From: Aquimarina macrocephali JAMB N27
GTDB lineage: Bacteria; Bacteroidota; Bacteroidia; Flavobacteriales; Flavobacteriaceae
Length of the DNA: 64,000 nucleotides
Direction of reading: 5' to 3'
Assembly (NCBI RefSeq): GCF_000520995.1
Contig: NZ_JACA01000041.1
Span: 1-64,000 of the forward strand
Part shown: in pieces, positions 60,814 through 64,000 of the stretch
How the letters are laid out: each line of letters starts with the position of its first letter
How positions within the stretch are numbered: the stretch's first letter is position 1
Notes under the pieces: generated by a model
Told to the model about the DNA's origin: nothing
What the model saw: only the letters and a program-made list of their open reading frames with translations
Database searches by the model: none
Program-made: the position numbers and the translations under genes

Positions 60814-61859
60814 TCTTTAAAGTTAAGTATTAATTTAGCGATATATAGGTTGTCTTTTTCTTCTGTTATCAACTCAAATTTACTAGGATATAATAATTCG
60901 AGTCTCTTTTTTAAATTTTCGAGTCCAATCCCAGAATCCGTTACGTTTTCAATTTGCGGAAAAGAAGAGTTGATCACGCTGTAGTGTATCGTATTATGAT
61001 TTTCGATAGTTAGCTCAACTTTTATATGACTAGGCTGTACTGCATCGATACCATGTTTAAAGGCATTTTCGATAAAAGAAATGAGCAGGAGTGGAGCTAT
61101 CTGTATGGGTTGGTTAATGATAGGAAAACTTTTTTCTACTCTTAAATTCGAAGACACTCTTAATTGCATTAGATCAATATAATGCTCTAAAAAATCAATT
61201 TCTTTTACCAAAGGTACTTTGTTCGTTGCAGTATCGTGTAGTAAATAGCGCATCATTTTACCTAAACTGTGAATGGATGTCTTGGCTATTTTTGGGGAAC
61301 TATCAATTAATGAATACACATTGTTTAGAGTATTGAATAAGAAATGAGGTTGAATCTGATATCTTAAATATTTAATTTCAGAATTTAATTGCGCTTGTTT
61401 TACATCCTGTAATACCAATTGATCATTAATCCATTTTTTATTAATTTTTAAACCAGCGCACATTCCAACACTTAATATCATTGGTAAAATGAGTTGTAGA
61501 GATGAGGTGGTACCGCTTCTAACTTCTCTTAGCCTAATGCCATTTTCTGTAGGGTTAAAGAGGTTTAATTCTAAGAAGCTCTTTATCAAAAAAAAGAGTA
61601 TAATAATTAGTAAGAAGTTAATGATATAAAAGAGTGTTTTTTTATTTTTAAAAAAGTACTGATCCACCAATAGAAAATAATTGATGTAGAAAACAATCAA
61701 AAGGCTGCATGTAGATAGCCAATTTCTATTGATAATATATTGTGTGTTAGAAATTTCATCTAACGATAAAAGAGGCCATAAAAACACAAGGCACCAAAAG
61801 CCTATATGTATAAAAACAGTAAGGATGTTTTTATTATGGATATGATTCTTTTTTATCAT
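60810..61859 (-). CDS. LytS-like sensor histidine kinase (His_kinase/HATPase)
   Basis: 349 residues from ATG 61859. Four hydrophobic helices at about 10-130 form the sensor part, then a coiled linker and the H-box YQIQPHFLFNTLNNVYSL, and an ATP-binding region with FIENAFKHGID and GIGLENLKKRLELLY. The alternative start at 61910 would read through an inverted repeat and is less likely. Partner response regulator overlaps by 4 bases. Confidence 0.93.
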   Translation of the reverse strand: MIKKNHIHNKNILTVFIHIGFWCLVFLWPLLSLDEISNTQYIINRNWLSTCSLLIVFYINYFLLVDQYFFKNKKTLFYIINFLLIIILFFLIKSFLELNLFNPTENGIRLREVRSGTTSSLQLILPMILSVGMCAGLKINKKWINDQLVLQDVKQAQLNSEIKYLRYQIQPHFLFNTLNNVYSLIDSSPKIAKTSIHSLGKMMRYLLHDTATNKVPLVKEIDFLEHYIDLMQLRVSSNLRVEKSFPIINQPIQIAPLLLISFIENAFKHGIDAVQPSHIKVELTIENHNTIHYSVINSSFPQIENVTDSGIGLENLKKRLELLYPSKFELITEEKDNLYIAKLILNFKE

Positions 61860-61892
61860 CTGGTCGTTTGTTTCAATAGATTTAACCTTAAT

Positions 61893-61915
61893 ACCTATGC
61901 ACAGCCACAATAGGT
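61893..61915 (-). promoter_or_regulatory. inverted repeat upstream of the two-component operon
   Basis: ACCTAT and ATAGGT flank an 11-base spacer, 34-56 bases upstream of the kinase start. It could be an autoregulatory operator. Confidence 0.35.
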
Positions 61916-61956
61916 GTGTTCTTTACATTAAGACTGTATTACCAAGTGCATTGTGT

Positions 61957-62652
61957 CTATTTTTCTATTATTAATGTTTCTTCTTTTAAGATAAATGTAT
62001 CGAGATTGTTTACCTTCAAAACGTTAAACTCAATTTTTTGAACTCCTTTTTTTGAATTCACATTTAATGAAAAAGAGTTTTTTCTAATATCATTTATTTC
62101 ATAAACACCTGCACCTTTGAAATCAGCAAACAAAAGATATGAATTATCTAATTCCATAAAGCGAATGCCTATGTTGTTAAAACTATATTTAGGTGAATGA
62201 GGGGTTTCATAAAAAGAAATGGTGTCTTTTTCCTGATATCCTAAATCGCTTATAAATATGTTTTTTAGAATTAGTTTCCTAAATTTTTTTAAAGCTATTT
62301 TTTTTGACTCAACTTTCCTGAAATATAAAACTTCATCTTTATTTCGAAGAATTATCTGATGCTTATTGGGGAATTCAAATTTGATTCCAATAGATGGAAT
62401 TGAAAGTATGTTTTTGTTTTTAAGATAATGATATCCATTATCAAAAGTTCCTTTCCATTCTTCTTTTCCCGGATCAAATGAGAATATGGAATCTTTTTCA
62501 ATTTTAAACATTAGTCTATTCGAAAATTCATTACTCTTTTTATTAGTTTGGGGATTAATAGCGTATTCATTAATCCAAATTCCTTCTTGAGCCTGTACAA
62601 TTATAGAAGATATTATTAATATTGAAATTAGAAGTTTTTTTTGAGATACCAT
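61957..62652 (-). CDS. secreted protein of unknown function
   Basis: 231 residues with an N-terminal signal peptide (KLLISILIISSIIVQAQ). The remainder is mostly beta-type sequence with short hydrophobic strands, for example GIWINEYAINPQTNKKSN and ILSIPSIGIKFEFPN. No family recognised. It precedes the LytS/LytTR operon by about 100 bases on the same strand, so it might be part of the signal input. Confidence 0.6.
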   Translation of the reverse strand: MVSQKKLLISILIISSIIVQAQEGIWINEYAINPQTNKKSNEFSNRLMFKIEKDSIFSFDPGKEEWKGTFDNGYHYLKNKNILSIPSIGIKFEFPNKHQIILRNKDEVLYFRKVESKKIALKKFRKLILKNIFISDLGYQEKDTISFYETPHSPKYSFNNIGIRFMELDNSYLLFADFKGAGVYEINDIRKNSFSLNVNSKKGVQKIEFNVLKVNNLDTFILKEETLIIEK

Positions 62653-62802
62653 GTTTAGTGTTTGATCATGTTATAGATGTGTTTCATATTGGGAGCAAAC
62701 TGTAGTATAACGTCTCAACTAACAAAACGTTTTGATCTAGTAAAGATATTGATTTGTCGTGTCTTTCAGTTTTTGAAATAATTTATGGGATTGTACTTGT
62801 TG

Positions 62803-63897
62803 TTATTTTTCGTTTATGAATGTTGGCAGGAAGATGTTTTTCATTATAGCAAAAGGAAATTTGTCTTCTTGTGAGTTGTATGCACCTCCTGTAAATACAG
62901 CAACCATATCCAATTTAGGAAAAATCATGATATATTGTCCTCCGTTTCCAGTTGCTGTTTTAGAAATTATCACTTTTTCGTTTATTTTGAACGGAATGTT
63001 CCACCACAAATAACCGTAATCAATTCCAGTAATTTTTGTTTTTGGCGTGGTTGATTCTTCAATCCATTTTTCAGAAACAATTTGTTTATCATTCCATTTT
63101 CCATTATTGAGGATCAATTGCCCGATTTTAGCCATGTCACGTGAGGTCATATACAACCTTTTTCCCGATGGGATCACCTTTTTATCTGAAGTATGCCCCC
63201 AACTTATATTGGTAATACCTAATGGATTGAATAGGTATTGCTCAGAAAATTTGTCGATTGTCATTTTCGAAGCTTGACTTATTATTTCGACTAGTAACAC
63301 TACGCCCATCGAGCAATAATTTGAGACAGCTCCTGGTTCATTAACCATTGGTAAATTAAGCGTATATTGAAGCCAATCCCTTTTTTTATAAACTTTATCC
63401 TCTTGCCCTTTTGATTTCTTATCCCAATCGTTACAATCAAATCCAGGTGACATTGTTAATAGATGCCTGATTGTTATTTTATCTTTTCTCTTGTCTAGAT
63501 TTTTGGTTGGCACCGGTTTTTTGAGATACTTTGATATAGGATCGTCTATGCTATCAATAAATCCTTTATCAATTGCAATTCCCAATAAAATTGACCTTAT
63601 GCTTTTTGTTGTAGAACGAAGGTCGTGTTGCTTATTTGAAAAATGGTCGTTAAAATATTCTTCGATAATGATTTGATCATTTTTCACTAACAAAACACTG
63701 TGTAACCTATTTTTGCCATTATGTATTTGTTCGAATAATTGATAGATTTTTGTGGTGTCGACATTCTGTAAACTTAGATGGGCTGTTTTCCATCCGTCAT
63801 CAAGGTCTTTTGGCTTAGAATACTTATATGGGTTTTGTCCGTAGCAAAATGTATTTATTAAGAGAACAAAAAGCGTTAGGGTTGCTATATTTTTCAT
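62803..63897 (-). CDS. serine hydrolase (beta-lactamase/AmpC-like), secreted
   Basis: 364 residues from ATG 63897, which begins a signal peptide ending CYGQ. S95-x-x-K98 (LRSTTKSIRS) is the catalytic dyad and the second motif is Y-C-S (SNYCSMGV) where most members have Y-x-N. TGNGGQYIMIF near the end corresponds to the HxG/KTG strand. It resembles 6-aminohexanoate-dimer hydrolase/EstB-like esterases more than lactamases. No TPR tail. The module upstream matches those of the LRR and Sir2 genes. Confidence 0.87.
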   Translation of the reverse strand: MKNIATLTLFVLLINTFCYGQNPYKYSKPKDLDDGWKTAHLSLQNVDTTKIYQLFEQIHNGKNRLHSVLLVKNDQIIIEEYFNDHFSNKQHDLRSTTKSIRSILLGIAIDKGFIDSIDDPISKYLKKPVPTKNLDKRKDKITIRHLLTMSPGFDCNDWDKKSKGQEDKVYKKRDWLQYTLNLPMVNEPGAVSNYCSMGVVLLVEIISQASKMTIDKFSEQYLFNPLGITNISWGHTSDKKVIPSGKRLYMTSRDMAKIGQLILNNGKWNDKQIVSEKWIEESTTPKTKITGIDYGYLWWNIPFKINEKVIISKTATGNGGQYIMIFPKLDMVAVFTGGAYNSQEDKFPFAIMKNIFLPTFINEK

Positions 63898-64000
63898 ATT
63901 AAAAAGTAACCACAATATATGTACCAATATGTATATACCTGTTTGTGTTTATTTTAAAAACTTAACCCATACATGTATGCATCTCAAAAATTTCTTCTAA
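63898..64000 (-). promoter_or_regulatory. conserved upstream module, copy 3 (terminal serine hydrolase gene)
   Basis: On the minus strand: TTTTTGAGATG, the perfect palindrome CATACATGTATG (63968-63979), then GTTTTTAAAATAAACACAAAC and TATATACATATTGGTAC. Part of the module may lie outside the window. Confidence 0.55.

Noticed and set aside
61860..61910. Upstream start for the LytS-like kinase
   Set aside because: It would translate through an inverted repeat and has no membrane or domain character; the ATG at 61859 is preferred.
1..64000. CRISPR arrays, tRNA or rRNA genes, transposases, integrases
   Set aside because: None seen on reading through both strands; a structural search (tRNAscan, attC models) would be needed to exclude small RNA genes.

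Overview
The window is 64 kb of AT-rich DNA that reads as the chromosome of a marine member of the Flavobacteriaceae (Bacteroidota), possibly close to Aquimarina; the genus is a guess. Support comes from a SusC/SusD pair, LytTR/LytS-type two-component genes, many lipoproteins with short Bacteroidota signal peptides, promoters of the TAnnTTTG type and almost no Shine-Dalgarno signals. No rRNA, tRNA, CRISPR array, transposase or integrase gene was seen.

Region 1 (1-9.8 kb): the tail of an alpha-carbonic anhydrase, a Crp/Fnr regulator whose reading frame is broken at an A10 tract, then a tightly packed minus-strand cluster. The cluster holds three different Rieske [2Fe-2S] fusions: Rieske + glutamate-synthase FMN/3Fe-4S domain, Rieske + thiamine-diphosphate enzyme, and ferric-reductase-like membrane domain + Rieske. 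With them come small membrane proteins, a WPHHFD-motif protein, a Cys/His-motif membrane-anchored protein and a Na+/H+ antiporter. A strong FNR-box-like palindrome lies just upstream of the first gene. I do not recognise this as a described system and consider it the best candidate for a new one.

Region 2 (10.4-20.2 kb): a phosphonate-type operon (DUF5690 transporter-like protein, TIGR03364 oxidoreductase, phosphonatase-like HAD), the tyrosine catabolic pair hmgA-hppD with a divergent XRE-cupin regulator, a U32/TrhP-like gene with its own ferredoxin, OmpW and a short SSB.

Region 3 (20.2-27.8 kb): a plus-strand run of unrelated small genes (tag, ABM-like, DUF6265, TetR-SnoaL-DinB, serine hydrolase, AraC-GyrI-DUF7000, GNAT). 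Most are separated by long imperfect palindromes ending in a CGTTAGGC-like core, as in integron attC sites. Similar elements recur on the minus strand at 56.7-57.4 kb.

Region 4 (28-39 kb): a flavin monooxygenase next to an iodotyrosine-deiodinase-like nitroreductase, then mostly housekeeping genes (ACC-deaminase family, GH73-LysM, hemL, DUF4230, DUF4136, DUF5522) and a COG3014/LpoB-like envelope operon. Region 5 (39-48.6 kb): SusCD, a stand-alone TIR protein, a lipocalin-like lipoprotein with an AraC regulator, and mqo.

Region 6 (48.6-64 kb): an almost uniformly minus-strand series of accessory genes (GNATs, arylamine N-acetyltransferase, DUF5694, SnoaL, DUF1963, CPBP protease, LRR protein, VF530, Sir2, two serine hydrolases, LytS/LytTR pair). 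Three unrelated genes here share one conserved upstream module with a palindrome at its centre.
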